Positions 18,948-27,062 of a stretch of 64,000 bases of DNA are shown here, piece after piece. Each line of letters starts with the position of its first letter. Position 1 is the first letter of the stretch. Position numbers and translations under genes: made by a program. The notes under the pieces are model-generated. The model worked only from the letters and a program-made list of their open reading frames with translations. It did not search any database and had not been told where the DNA came from. The stretch lies in NCBI RefSeq assembly GCF_026151345.1, contig NZ_JAMQPR010000002.1, forward strand, positions 124,001 through 188,000, given 5' to 3'. Origin of the DNA: Leptospira paudalimensis. GTDB lineage: Bacteria > Spirochaetota > Leptospiria > Leptospirales > Leptospiraceae.

Positions 18948-20356
18948 AAGGAAATGATTTGGTTTTCAAATTCAGCTTTTGATAAAGATGAAATTTTTTG
19001 AAGTGAACCAGAAACATTTTGGAATTTTACTTTCCCTTTTATTTTCACTGGAATATCAAATAAAATCTCACCTTCCACAATAAGTTCCTCACATTCAACT
19101 AAAGATGGTAAGGCGACAAACAAAGCATCAAATTGTTGGATTTTTTTATAGAATTTTTCATCTAAAGAAACAAGAACTTCGCCAAGTCCTTTTTGTTTTC
19201 TTTCCTTCGTCATTGTTAACGAATAATCTTCGTTTAAAACATAGGCATCTGAACGACGGATCAAATAGTCTTCTGTTTTTTTGACTGGAGCAAATCGATC
19301 TCTTGGAATGATGATCCCTTTGAACTTTGAAAAGTTACCAACAGCACTGCCCATTGCTGTTTCCAGTTGGATGACATCCTTTCCAGACACTTGTTTTGGA
19401 TTGACGATGAGAGATAATGAAAAGTTTCCTTTTTGAAACCTTTCCTTAAGAGCCCGTAAATTGATCCAAAGATTATTGGTAGAAAACGTTCTGAATTTTC
19501 CAAGCCCACTAAATTCGTGTTCGTGTTCTTTTGGAACTTGAGCCGTTTCCAATAATTCGTATTGGATCATTTTACCGCCGACTAACTTGCGATAAATGGC
19601 CCCGCCTTTTTTATCCGCCAATGTTTTTGGTGTCATTTCCATTGCAAAGTGGATATTTTCTTTGAGTAAATAAGATACAATTTGAGGGTCAACCGTTGCG
19701 CCCAAATTATCCCCATTGGAGAGGAAAGCGATTTCAAATCCTTTGGAGAGAAGTTCATCTAAAATCCCTTCTTCCATCATTGTGAAATAAATATCACCAT
19801 GGCCAGGCGGACACCAGTTTTCTTTTTCTACATCGGTTTTGATAGGTGCAAAGGTTTTTGCATCTAATCTTGGAACCTTATGTTGTAAAAAACTAGAACG
19901 TAACGATTGTTTGAATCCACTATGATTTAATTCTTTTTGAGAATCTTCTTGGGTATTATAAGAATCCATAAAAAGTAGAGGAACATCGATTCCATACTTG
20001 TTACGAAGGTATTCGATTTGTTTTGCCATCACGGACAAAAAAGACAAATTCCCTTTAATCGGGATAAGAGACTTGGCTTTGTCGAGTCCCATACTTGTCC
20101 CAAGTCCCCCATTCAATTTGATGACAACAAGTTTTGAAAGAAGTGTGGTATCGAGTGGATAGGATTCATGGATTGACTCAAGGGAAATTTCGTCAGATTT
20201 GGGGTCTAAATCTCCTACCTCTTCCCAACGTACGATCCCTGTTTCACCATTACGGACTGCGTCTACTTTAAGAATAAAGTCAGCGATGAATGCATCAGAA
20301 AGACCTGCTTGTTTCATCGTCTCGCGGATCAGTTGGTCTACGGTTTCTTTCTCCAT
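18944..20356 (-). CDS. UTP-glucose-1-phosphate uridylyltransferase, eukaryotic-like (UDPGP family)
   Basis: A 470-residue enzyme making UDP-glucose from glucose-1-phosphate and UTP. It belongs to the UDPGP family typical of eukaryotes, not the short GalU family: the nucleotide-binding loop is KLNGGLGTSMG (about residues 79-89), followed by KAKSLIPI and LLFMDSYNT. The GHGD motif (WCPPGHGD near residue 185) and SNGDNLGATVD (near residue 213) are the UTP/metal-binding segments. UDP-glucose would feed lipopolysaccharide and glycan synthesis. It sits mid-operon: a small secreted protein gene ends one base upstream and a Cys-rich lipoprotein gene overlaps downstream. Confidence 0.92.
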   Translation of the reverse strand: MEKETVDQLIRETMKQAGLSDAFIADFILKVDAVRNGETGIVRWEEVGDLDPKSDEISLESIHESYPLDTTLLSKLVVIKLNGGLGTSMGLDKAKSLIPIKGNLSFLSVMAKQIEYLRNKYGIDVPLLFMDSYNTQEDSQKELNHSGFKQSLRSSFLQHKVPRLDAKTFAPIKTDVEKENWCPPGHGDIYFTMMEEGILDELLSKGFEIAFLSNGDNLGATVDPQIVSYLLKENIHFAMEMTPKTLADKKGGAIYRKLVGGKMIQYELLETAQVPKEHEHEFSGLGKFRTFSTNNLWINLRALKERFQKGNFSLSLIVNPKQVSGKDVIQLETAMGSAVGNFSKFKGIIIPRDRFAPVKKTEDYLIRRSDAYVLNEDYSLTMTKERKQKGLGEVLVSLDEKFYKKIQQFDALFVALPSLVECEELIVEGEILFDIPVKIKGKVKFQNVSGSLQKISSLSKAEFENQIISL

Positions 20357-20357
20357 T

Positions 20358-20723
20358 TCATTTCCCTTCGTGTGGTTCCCCTAATTCGATCCGGTGGGGT
20401 TCATCAATGATTCCCGGATTCCAGAAAAAAAAGACATGAATATTACGACCTTCCAGTTTTGGAACCGGTGTCGTTTCTTTCCTTTCGTACTTTGGCATAA
20501 ATACTTCGAAATTGTACACCCAATACTTTCCTTTTTTACGAGAAATCTGACGGATCCCCTGATTGAGAGGGTCCTTCTTAATGAGTTTTCCATAAGGAAG
20601 TGGGTATTTTGTCTCCCAAATTTCAGGGAGTAATTTGGCTGCATCCTCATAGGTCCCAGGATTTGCCGAGAGATAGGACGGCAAAACCAAAAAGAACAAA
20701 AAAAAGCGCACCAAATGTAACAT
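20358..20723 (-). CDS. Small secreted protein of unknown function
   Basis: 121 residues with a signal peptide (FLFFLVLPSYLSA) and a basic, aromatic mature part ending in acidic residues. No family is recognised. It is the first gene of the operon that continues into the UDP-glucose pyrophosphorylase gene one base later, and is divergent from the hydrolase-like gene at 20836. It may be a periplasmic accessory protein. Confidence 0.65.
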   Translation of the reverse strand: MLHLVRFFLFFLVLPSYLSANPGTYEDAAKLLPEIWETKYPLPYGKLIKKDPLNQGIRQISRKKGKYWVYNFEVFMPKYERKETTPVPKLEGRNIHVFFFWNPGIIDEPHRIELGEPHEGK

Positions 20724-20835
20724 AGCTTACTAAAAGGCAATCCTATGTGAAGACGGTTAGAGGTCAATTCAGGAATTCTTCCCCTGGAATTGATTTTCCT
20801 AGACAAGAATTGTGTCTGATTGAATCATCAAATTC

Positions 20836-21708
20836 ATGTTTCGATTCATGGAATATCTGGAACGATTTTGGGCTTTGGTGTCGTTTTACCTGCCTAGTCA
20901 TTTGTCGATTGATAACAATAAAGATAAAAATATTCTCATTGTGCCTGGGTTTAGAGCCGGACGTTTTTTTTATGCAAGACTAAAGTCAAATTTAGACAAT
21001 TTGGGTTTCAAGGTTGGGATTTTGTCTACTTTACGAAACCCCACTTCGTTAGAAGAAGCAATCCAACACTTGGCGAAACAAATTTTAACAGCACCTAACG
21101 AAGTTACTTTGATCGCTCATAATACTGGTGGTCTATTGGTTTTGATTTTACCAGATGAAGCGAGACGAAAAGTAAAAAGATTAATCACTTTAGGAACTCC
21201 GTTTCATGGATCTGATCGATTTACCAACACAAGATTTTCGTATTGGGGTTTTGAATCGGATTGGGTGAAAACCAATTATAAAAACGCATTGTTTTTTCCA
21301 CTTTTCCAACCACTTTCTGCAATTGAAGATTTTAGTTTTCCCCCTCAAGAAAGTACTGAGTTTGGACAAGGACGTGACCTATGGTTTGACATTCCAGGAA
21401 ATTACAATCTTGTACGCAGGAATGAAAACATCCGAACTTTACGTGAATTTTTAGGAACACCGAAGGACAATATCAATATCACACCAAGTCCAAAAGCAAA
21501 TCCCGACTTTGCAGTCCCTAAAAAAATCGAAGTTGATTTTTCTAAATATGAACCAGCTGTTTATAAAAAGAATAAAGCAACACTATCAAAAAAGAAATCT
21601 TCTTCTAACAAAGAGTTGGCGAAACCGACACCAAAAGCAAAACCAAATCAGAAAGCGAAACAGACTCCGAAACCAAAGGCAAAACCGAAAAAGAAATCCA
21701 AACGGTAA
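20836..21708 (+). CDS. Alpha/beta-hydrolase-like protein lacking the nucleophile, with Lys/Pro-rich tail
   Basis: 290 residues. Residues 30-200 follow the lipase-like alpha/beta-hydrolase pattern: strand and oxyanion segment NILIVPGFRAG, nucleophile-elbow region TLIAHNTGG, then RLITLGTPFHGSDR. In active members the elbow reads GHSxGG; here Ala94-His95-Asn96-Thr97-Gly-Gly puts Asn96 in place of the catalytic Ser. From about residue 235 the chain is a basic tail of Lys/Pro/Ala repeats (PKAKP, PKPKAKPKKK). It may be a non-catalytic binding protein. No signal peptide is obvious, though the first 20 residues are hydrophobic. It stands alone between divergent and convergent neighbours. Confidence 0.65.
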   Translation: MFRFMEYLERFWALVSFYLPSHLSIDNNKDKNILIVPGFRAGRFFYARLKSNLDNLGFKVGILSTLRNPTSLEEAIQHLAKQILTAPNEVTLIAHNTGGLLVLILPDEARRKVKRLITLGTPFHGSDRFTNTRFSYWGFESDWVKTNYKNALFFPLFQPLSAIEDFSFPPQESTEFGQGRDLWFDIPGNYNLVRRNENIRTLREFLGTPKDNINITPSPKANPDFAVPKKIEVDFSKYEPAVYKKNKATLSKKKSSSNKELAKPTPKAKPNQKAKQTPKPKAKPKKKSKR

Positions 21709-21712
21709 TCCA

Positions 21713-21745
21713 TAAAAAAAGCTGTCCACCTAACGATGGACAGCT
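21713..21745. terminator. Terminator between convergent genes
   Basis: AGCTGTCCA and TGGACAGCT form a perfect 9-bp stem with an 8-base loop. Seven adenines precede it on the plus strand, so on the minus strand the hairpin is followed by seven uridines, a strong terminator for the copper-protein gene ending at 21772. It may also stop the plus-strand gene ending at 21708. Confidence 0.7.
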
Positions 21746-21771
21746 CCTAAAATCAAAGTTCTAAATTGAAC

Positions 21772-22215
21772 TTAAACTTTTTTTAGTTCTTTTGCACAAG
21801 CAAGACAACTGTCTCTACATTCTTTGCAAACTGCATGGTGATTGGCATGTTTGTCACATTCTTTTGCACATGCCTCACAAACTTCCACACATAAATTTGC
21901 TAGTTTTTTCGTAAACGTTGAACTTTGGCTTGCAAGTTTCACAAACGAGTCACATAGGCTAATCACTTCACGAGTGGAGGCCGCACATGCTGCCATCGCT
22001 TTATCACCTTTCCCAAGTTCGGTGATACAATGACTTAGGCATACTTCTGCTGATAGTTGGCAATGGATTGCCGCCATCATTGCTTTTGCATATTTGGATT
22101 TTCCAGCTGTGGGCATAGCACCTGAATGGTCATGGTCTTCTGCGGAAAGTGTTGATAAAATTCCAGAAACAGCTACTGCCATTCCTGCTTTTTGTAATAA
22201 TTCTTTTCGATTCAT
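21772..22215 (-). CDS. csp1: Csp1-like four-helix-bundle copper storage protein
   Basis: 147 residues. An N-terminal export sequence (NRKELLQKAGMAVAVSG) is Tat-like, but with RK instead of the RR pair. The mature part is helical with 13 Cys, spaced CxxxC or similar along four helices (VCLSHC, LCVEVCEACAKEC, VCKECRDSCLAC). In the characterised methanotroph Csp1 the Cys line the inside of a four-helix bundle and store Cu(I). This fits periplasmic copper storage, perhaps for cuproenzymes such as the cbb3 oxidase encoded at 36 kb, or detoxification. A Cys-containing lipoprotein gene lies 68 bases upstream on the same strand. Confidence 0.85.
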   Translation of the reverse strand: MNRKELLQKAGMAVAVSGILSTLSAEDHDHSGAMPTAGKSKYAKAMMAAIHCQLSAEVCLSHCITELGKGDKAMAACAASTREVISLCDSFVKLASQSSTFTKKLANLCVEVCEACAKECDKHANHHAVCKECRDSCLACAKELKKV

Positions 22216-22283
22216 ATTTTAATCCTTCTAACGTTATTGTAATCATTCGAAATCGGTTCACCTCAATCCCAGGTGTGCCTTTC

Positions 22284-22661
22284 TCAAATCAGAAGGTGGA
22301 TCGTTCGAATGGGAGTATGAGGAGGGAGTCTGTGTTGTGATCTGGCAATCCAAATCTCGGTTGGATTCGGTTTTAATAAGGATACAGACGATTTATGGGA
22401 ATCTGACCAAACAACGAATGTGACAAAGGGTTTGCCGATGGAAAGATCCGAATCAGGAGAAGATTGGAGTGATTCTAAAACAATCGGACAATCACAATTG
22501 TCTTTTTTTTCCGATTCACCTGCTTGTGTTTGGTGGCAAGGAGGGAGTGATGATTTTTGAACGAAGGATTCAGGAGACAAACATACCCCAAATAGGGACG
22601 ATTTGCACCCTAAATAGAGTAAAAACAGCAGTATGAACCCTAAACTCGCCTTCCGTTTCAT
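22284..22661 (-). CDS. Cys-containing lipoprotein upstream of the copper storage gene
   Basis: 125 residues. The signal peptide ends in a lipobox-like LYLGC (Cys19). The mature part has PPCHQTQ and NCDCP, a Cys/His cluster that could bind a metal ion, and a C-terminal half without a recognised domain. It shares strand and direction with the Csp1-like gene 68 bases downstream, so a copper-linked role is plausible but inferred from position only. Confidence 0.6.
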   Translation of the reverse strand: MKRKASLGFILLFLLYLGCKSSLFGVCLSPESFVQKSSLPPCHQTQAGESEKKDNCDCPIVLESLQSSPDSDLSIGKPFVTFVVWSDSHKSSVSLLKPNPTEIWIARSQHRLPPHTPIRTIHLLI

Positions 22662-22711
22662 TGTTGTTTCCCAGTTATTAGACGAAGAACTTTTGTGATC
22701 AGATTACCAGT

Positions 22712-23935
22712 TTAAAATAAATTCTTCAAGCCTTTTCCTGCGACAATAAAGGTTCCAATTGTGGACCCAAATTGGGGGAGGAAAAAAACCAAGAAGATAT
22801 GCAATACTCGATTTTTCCAAAACCCTTGAAAGGTTTCTGAATCTTCTGCAATTCTTTCAAAATCTTCTACAAGTGGTTTTCGTAAATAGGACTCGGATAA
22901 GGCACTCACCCAACCTGCTTTAAAAATAGGAACAAAGGTTCCGATAGGTGCCGTAATGAAAGCAAGCAAAATGGAAATGGGGTGTGCCCATGCGATGAGA
23001 GCTCCGAGGGCAGCAAGTCCCCCTTTGATGTAAATGAGTTTAGAAAACAAATCCAAACCCGCCTCCCCTCCTTGGCTCCAAGTGGTATATCCAATGAGAC
23101 CCGCAAAAAACACAGGGTAGATGATTAGACTCAAACTATCCCAAAGTTTTGGTTTGGGTACTTCGTCTAACACAGATAAGTCATTTTGTAAATCAATATT
23201 CCTCTCGATCCCAGCGAGGTGGCCTGCTCCCACAACAGCTACCACTTTTTTCACCTTTTTGTCTAAGGTAGAAACGCGGATTTTTTCCGCTAAGTATACA
23301 TCCCTTTCATCAATGATAACATTTTTGATAGATTCATATTTTTTAGGAATTTGTGAGAACAAATCTTTTAGGATATCATCCGATTTCATCTCTTCAATCT
23401 TTTCGTCAGAAACATCTTCTTTGACAAGTAATGATGCAAGTAAGGCACTAAAGAGATACATCTTAGAAAAAAATCCAACATTGCCCCACGAACGTTTGAG
23501 AGTGGTTTGGATTTCTCGGTCAACAGGAAGGACGGGTTTTTTGAGTGATCTTCCAAGAGAGATGGCTTTCCGCATCTCATCTCCTGGTTTGATATCTTGG
23601 TTTCCCATTTTTTTCTGAAACGAGGAAAGGATGAGGCTCGAAAGTAATAACCACATCTTTCGTTCTTTGAACACTTTAAAAATATCTAATTTTTTAAGAT
23701 AGTCTGGGTCTTCCACAGACTTCATTCGTGATTCACATAACTCAACACAAATGACATCTGGTTTGATACTTTGGATCAGTTTTTCAACTTCTTCCACACT
23801 TTGTTTTGATATGTGGGCAGTTCCTAAAATATGGACTTCTGTTTTGTCAATGGTTTTAAACAGGTAAGGTTCTTTTGTTTTGAAACCTTTTTTGGTAGAT
23901 TTTCTTGGTGGAGTAGTTTTTTTGATTGAACGCAT
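22712..23935 (-). CDS. TraB/PrgY-family membrane protein
   Basis: 407 residues. After a short basic N-terminus, the TraB domain begins with VHILGTAHISKQSVEEVE (about residues 34-51) and continues with DVICVELCESRMKSV, which match the conserved GTAH and ELC.R motifs of the family; VVAVVGAGHLAGI follows near residue 235. The last 150 residues contain several membrane helices. Founding members (enterococcal TraB/PrgY) shut down endogenous pheromone, and the fold is related to TIKI/erythromycin-esterase-like metalloproteases. The role in this organism is not known. It is divergent from cheD. Confidence 0.85.
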   Translation of the reverse strand: MRSIKKTTPPRKSTKKGFKTKEPYLFKTIDKTEVHILGTAHISKQSVEEVEKLIQSIKPDVICVELCESRMKSVEDPDYLKKLDIFKVFKERKMWLLLSSLILSSFQKKMGNQDIKPGDEMRKAISLGRSLKKPVLPVDREIQTTLKRSWGNVGFFSKMYLFSALLASLLVKEDVSDEKIEEMKSDDILKDLFSQIPKKYESIKNVIIDERDVYLAEKIRVSTLDKKVKKVVAVVGAGHLAGIERNIDLQNDLSVLDEVPKPKLWDSLSLIIYPVFFAGLIGYTTWSQGGEAGLDLFSKLIYIKGGLAALGALIAWAHPISILLAFITAPIGTFVPIFKAGWVSALSESYLRKPLVEDFERIAEDSETFQGFWKNRVLHIFLVFFLPQFGSTIGTFIVAGKGLKNLF

Positions 23936-23995
23936 ACTGAGAAGTGACTATCTATTATACCTAAATAACGGTTCCTCTCTCTAGAAACAAGTAGA

Positions 23996-24499
23996 ATGTC
24001 TATAAAATCCAAAATCATCAATGTGGGAATTGCTGACATTAAGGTCGGAAAAGATACGGATGTACTCCGGACTACATTGGGTTCCTGCATTGGAATCGTC
24101 TTGTATGACCCCGACCAAAAAATTGGTGCCATTTCACACATCATGCTCGCAAAAGATCCAACAGGAAAAGACATGAGTAAGTTTCCTCACAAATATGGTG
24201 AAACAGCACTTCCAATTCTCATTGATATGATGAAAAAGGAAGGATCAAACATTGGGCAATATTCTTGCCGAATTTTTGGTGGAGCTTCCATGTTCAAAGG
24301 AATCAATTCCCAATTCTTACAAAATATTGGGGAACAGAACATTCTCATCGTCAGAAAGTTTATGGAAGAGAAAAAAATCCCAATCATTGTGGAAGATGTA
24401 GCTGGTAACGAGGGAAGAACCATCAGCCTCTACTGCGATGACGGTCGCGTTTTGCTAAAAAAAGCTGGTATGGAAAAATACCTTTATAAGGTGCGTTAG
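23996..24499 (+). CDS. cheD: Chemoreceptor glutamine deamidase CheD
   Basis: 167 residues, full length for the family. It deamidates specific Gln residues of methyl-accepting chemotaxis proteins to Glu and interacts with CheC-type phosphatases. The catalytic Cys31 sits in TTLGSCIGI, the catalytic His48 in AISHIML (the same 17-residue spacing as in the characterised Thermotoga enzyme), and a Thr lies just before the Cys. It starts 60 bases from the divergent TraB-type gene. An HDOD gene follows after 5 bases, so the two are probably co-transcribed and may share a role in motility signalling. Confidence 0.93.
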   Translation: MSIKSKIINVGIADIKVGKDTDVLRTTLGSCIGIVLYDPDQKIGAISHIMLAKDPTGKDMSKFPHKYGETALPILIDMMKKEGSNIGQYSCRIFGGASMFKGINSQFLQNIGEQNILIVRKFMEEKKIPIIVEDVAGNEGRTISLYCDDGRVLLKKAGMEKYLYKVR

Positions 24500-24504
24500 G
24501 CGAT

Positions 24505-25359
24505 ATGCTAAAATCAAAAGTTGATGAAGTATTACAAGACGTAAATAAATTACCGGCCATTTCATCGGTTGTATCCAAAGTATTGGAAAAATTACAAAAA
24601 CCCGATGTCAACATTGCTGACTTAGCTCAAGAAATTTCTAAAGACCCAGCCATTACTGCCAATGTAATCAAACTTTCAAACTCGGCTTACTACCGAGCTT
24701 CCAAACCGATCCGCACTGTCCAAGAAGCTTTGATGACATTAGGGATCAAAACGGTAAAAGAAATTGTACTCCTTACTGCTGCAAAGGGAATCCTTGCACA
24801 AGACTTAAACAGTTACCAATTGGAAGCTGCACAATTATGGACGGCATCCTTACTTGTCGCAGAACTATCTAGTAAAATCGTCCAACACAAAAAACTAAAA
24901 ATCGATAAAGACTTAGCCTTTACTTCAGGTCTTTTGTGTAGTGTTGGCAAAATTGTCCTCGCTCAGTTTTTTAGTTCTGTGATGATGCAAATCAAAACAG
25001 ACCTCAAGGACAACCAAGAACCATTCCCTGCATTAGAAAAAAAATACTTCGGTTACACACACATGGAAGTTTCCGAAACACTTTTAAAACGTTGGAACTT
25101 CCCTGTTGACCTTACGGATGTTGTGGCAAACTACCTCACTCCTGAAAATTCAAAAGTAAACCCACTCCTCACTTCAGTTGTGCATATAGCAAGTATCCTC
25201 ATTGTAGTATCAGGGATTGGGATCGATATCGGTGGAGAATCAGTTCCGATCTCACCTTTTGCTCTCAGCCAAACAGGTGTTACCGATGCAGATATCGAAA
25301 CATATTTTGTCCATATTCCTGACTTACAAGCAGGTCTAGCCGATTTGTTAAATGTTTAG
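24505..25359 (+). CDS. HDOD-domain protein
   Basis: 284 residues, essentially one HDOD domain, the HD-like helical output module found in bacterial signalling proteins. It shows the typical N-terminal helices (LPAISSVVSKVLEKL), the AQEISKDPAITANVIKLSNSA motif and TVQEALMTLGIKTVKEIVL. The metal-binding HD residues of true HD phosphohydrolases are not evident, as usual in this family. It lies 5 bases after cheD and 24 bases before aroK. A second HDOD protein, fused to an ATPase-like domain, begins at 62901. Confidence 0.88.
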   Translation: MLKSKVDEVLQDVNKLPAISSVVSKVLEKLQKPDVNIADLAQEISKDPAITANVIKLSNSAYYRASKPIRTVQEALMTLGIKTVKEIVLLTAAKGILAQDLNSYQLEAAQLWTASLLVAELSSKIVQHKKLKIDKDLAFTSGLLCSVGKIVLAQFFSSVMMQIKTDLKDNQEPFPALEKKYFGYTHMEVSETLLKRWNFPVDLTDVVANYLTPENSKVNPLLTSVVHIASILIVVSGIGIDIGGESVPISPFALSQTGVTDADIETYFVHIPDLQAGLADLLNV

Positions 25360-25383
25360 AACAAACTAAGGATTTACTCTTAG

Positions 25384-25920
25384 ATGAACATCATACTCAT
25401 TGGGGCAAGAGGAGCGGGGAAATCAAAAGTTTCACGCTCTTTATCAAAACAAACAGAAATTCCAGTGGTGTCAACAGATTCCATCGCAGTTTATGAAGCT
25501 GGCGGTATTCCTATTCCTAAGTTTGTCGAAGAAAACGGCTGGAAGGTATTTCGTGAATTAGAATATTCTATTTTGCAAAAACTACAAAATGCAAATGGTA
25601 TCATTTTAGATTGTGGTGGTGGAATCTTATTTGATTTGGATGATTTGGGGAACGAAGTTGTTAGCCAAAGAAAGTTGGACCTATTGCGGAAAATTGGTAG
25701 GATTGTTTACCTAGAACGCGGCATTGAAGAACTAGTAGAAAAGGTAAAAGGGGATAAAACAAGGCCCGACCTATCGAAAGTGACATCGTATCGCACCATT
25801 TTAGAAAAACGCCTACCTGTTTACCAGGAAGCGGCACACATTAAATTGAACTTATCCAAACTTTCGAAAGAGGAAGCAGTGGAACGGATCTTAGACTGGC
25901 TCGGACTCAAATCCAAATAA
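25384..25920 (+). CDS. aroK: Shikimate kinase
   Basis: 178 residues. It phosphorylates shikimate to shikimate-3-phosphate in chorismate synthesis. The Walker A loop is GARGAGKS (residues 7-14). STDS with Asp near residue 32, the GGG loop (DCGGGILF near residue 79) and a lid region near KTRPDLSK match the family. It follows the HDOD gene closely on the same strand although the roles are unrelated. No other aro gene lies in the window. Confidence 0.9.
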   Translation: MNIILIGARGAGKSKVSRSLSKQTEIPVVSTDSIAVYEAGGIPIPKFVEENGWKVFRELEYSILQKLQNANGIILDCGGGILFDLDDLGNEVVSQRKLDLLRKIGRIVYLERGIEELVEKVKGDKTRPDLSKVTSYRTILEKRLPVYQEAAHIKLNLSKLSKEEAVERILDWLGLKSK

Positions 25921-25939
25921 AGGAAAGAGGTGTTGTCGG

Positions 25940-25973
25940 TGATAAACATTGCGCTTATCAGGTTAAAAATTTT
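25940..25973. terminator. Weak hairpin between convergent genes
   Basis: TGATAA and TTATCA form a short stem with a 9-base loop, followed on the plus strand by AAAAATTTTT. It lies between the aroK stop (25920) and the minus-strand gene ending at 26066. The stem is short, so termination is only possible. Confidence 0.3.
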
Positions 25974-26065
25974 TAGTCGTCCGAATGACAGATAACTTTT
26001 GGTACGGTTCGGTAATCGCAAAAAAAAATTGATTCCAAGATTCAGGTAAGCCGAGCTTACTTTCA

Positions 26066-27016
26066 TTACCAACTTCCACTTGATCCCCCACCTCCAAAAC
26101 TTCCACCTCCTCCACTGAATCCACCACCCGAACCTCCTGATGACCCACTCCCACTACTTCCAGAAAATCCACCAGATGAAAAAAATACATTGTCTGTTAC
26201 CTTCGATGCAATGTGTTTTACCCATTTCACTTTATCCCTTGTGAGTCGTACAAAAACAAAACCGAATCCATAAACCAAATTACAAAATAGCCAAGCAGAA
26301 TAACCAAAGAACATAGTTGGAACCCATTGGAAGAATACCAATATGAAAAAGAACATACCAATTCCTTCCGCTTCATAATGAAAGGCCGAAATAAAAGCGA
26401 ATAAAAACAAAACACCTATAAACAAACAACCTAGTGGGTATAAAAACCAATTTCCTTGGAAATCAAAACCTCGAAAGGATTTGAATTTTTGAAATAAGGA
26501 TGGTTCTTCTGGAGTGACTCCAACTGTTGCGGTTTGTAAGAACTGTTCCAATCCCAATCGTATCCCTGTTGGGTAATCTCCTTTTCTGAAATGAGGGATC
26601 ATCGTATCATAGATGATTCGTTTGCAATATACATCAGTGAGAACACCTTCTAAACCATAACCAACTTCAATCCGTACTTTTCTGTCATCAGTCGCAAGTA
26701 AAACTAGGACTCCATTATCCAAACCTTCCCCACCAAGTTTCCAGTTTTCCGCCACTTTTAAGCTATACTCTTCTAAGATCTCACCTTCGAGAGAATGTAC
26801 GACAAGGATCGCCACTTGGTTTGAAGTTTGTTTTTCGTGTTCGGCAAGGATTATTTCCCACTCCAAAGCCACATCTTTAGGGATTGTTCCTTCTTCAAAA
26901 GTAACTCTCGATTCTAATTTAGGAATCTCTTTTGCGAGTAATCTGGAATGATAAGGAAGGAGATACAAAGATCCGAGTACGATCCAGACGGATATAAATC
27001 TGATTTTCATTGGCAT
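26066..27016 (-). CDS. TPM-domain (TLP18.3/Psb32-like) membrane protein
   Basis: About 316 residues from ATG 27016 (or 27010); the frame is open further upstream to 27097 but that would overlap the divergent gene. A signal peptide is followed by the TPM domain (about residues 40-165), with the typical NQVAILVVHSLEG, WKLGGEGLDNGVLVLLA and VRIEVGYGLEGVLTD elements. Two or three membrane helices follow, then a C-terminal Gly/Ser-rich stretch with FSGGGGSFGGGGSSGSW at the very end, the usual finish for this family. The protein is anchored in the membrane with the TPM domain outside. Family function is unclear. Confidence 0.85.
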   Translation of the reverse strand: MPMKIRFISVWIVLGSLYLLPYHSRLLAKEIPKLESRVTFEEGTIPKDVALEWEIILAEHEKQTSNQVAILVVHSLEGEILEEYSLKVAENWKLGGEGLDNGVLVLLATDDRKVRIEVGYGLEGVLTDVYCKRIIYDTMIPHFRKGDYPTGIRLGLEQFLQTATVGVTPEEPSLFQKFKSFRGFDFQGNWFLYPLGCLFIGVLFLFAFISAFHYEAEGIGMFFFILVFFQWVPTMFFGYSAWLFCNLVYGFGFVFVRLTRDKVKWVKHIASKVTDNVFFSSGGFSGSSGSGSSGGSGGGFSGGGGSFGGGGSSGSW

Positions 27017-27062
27017 AAGGTTAGTTGACAAATTCAAAAAAATCAAAGAGATTTTTTCGCAC

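Noticed and set aside
23121..23618. 165-codon plus-strand frame inside the TraB-type gene
   Set aside because: Shadow frame; the opposite strand carries the family motifs.
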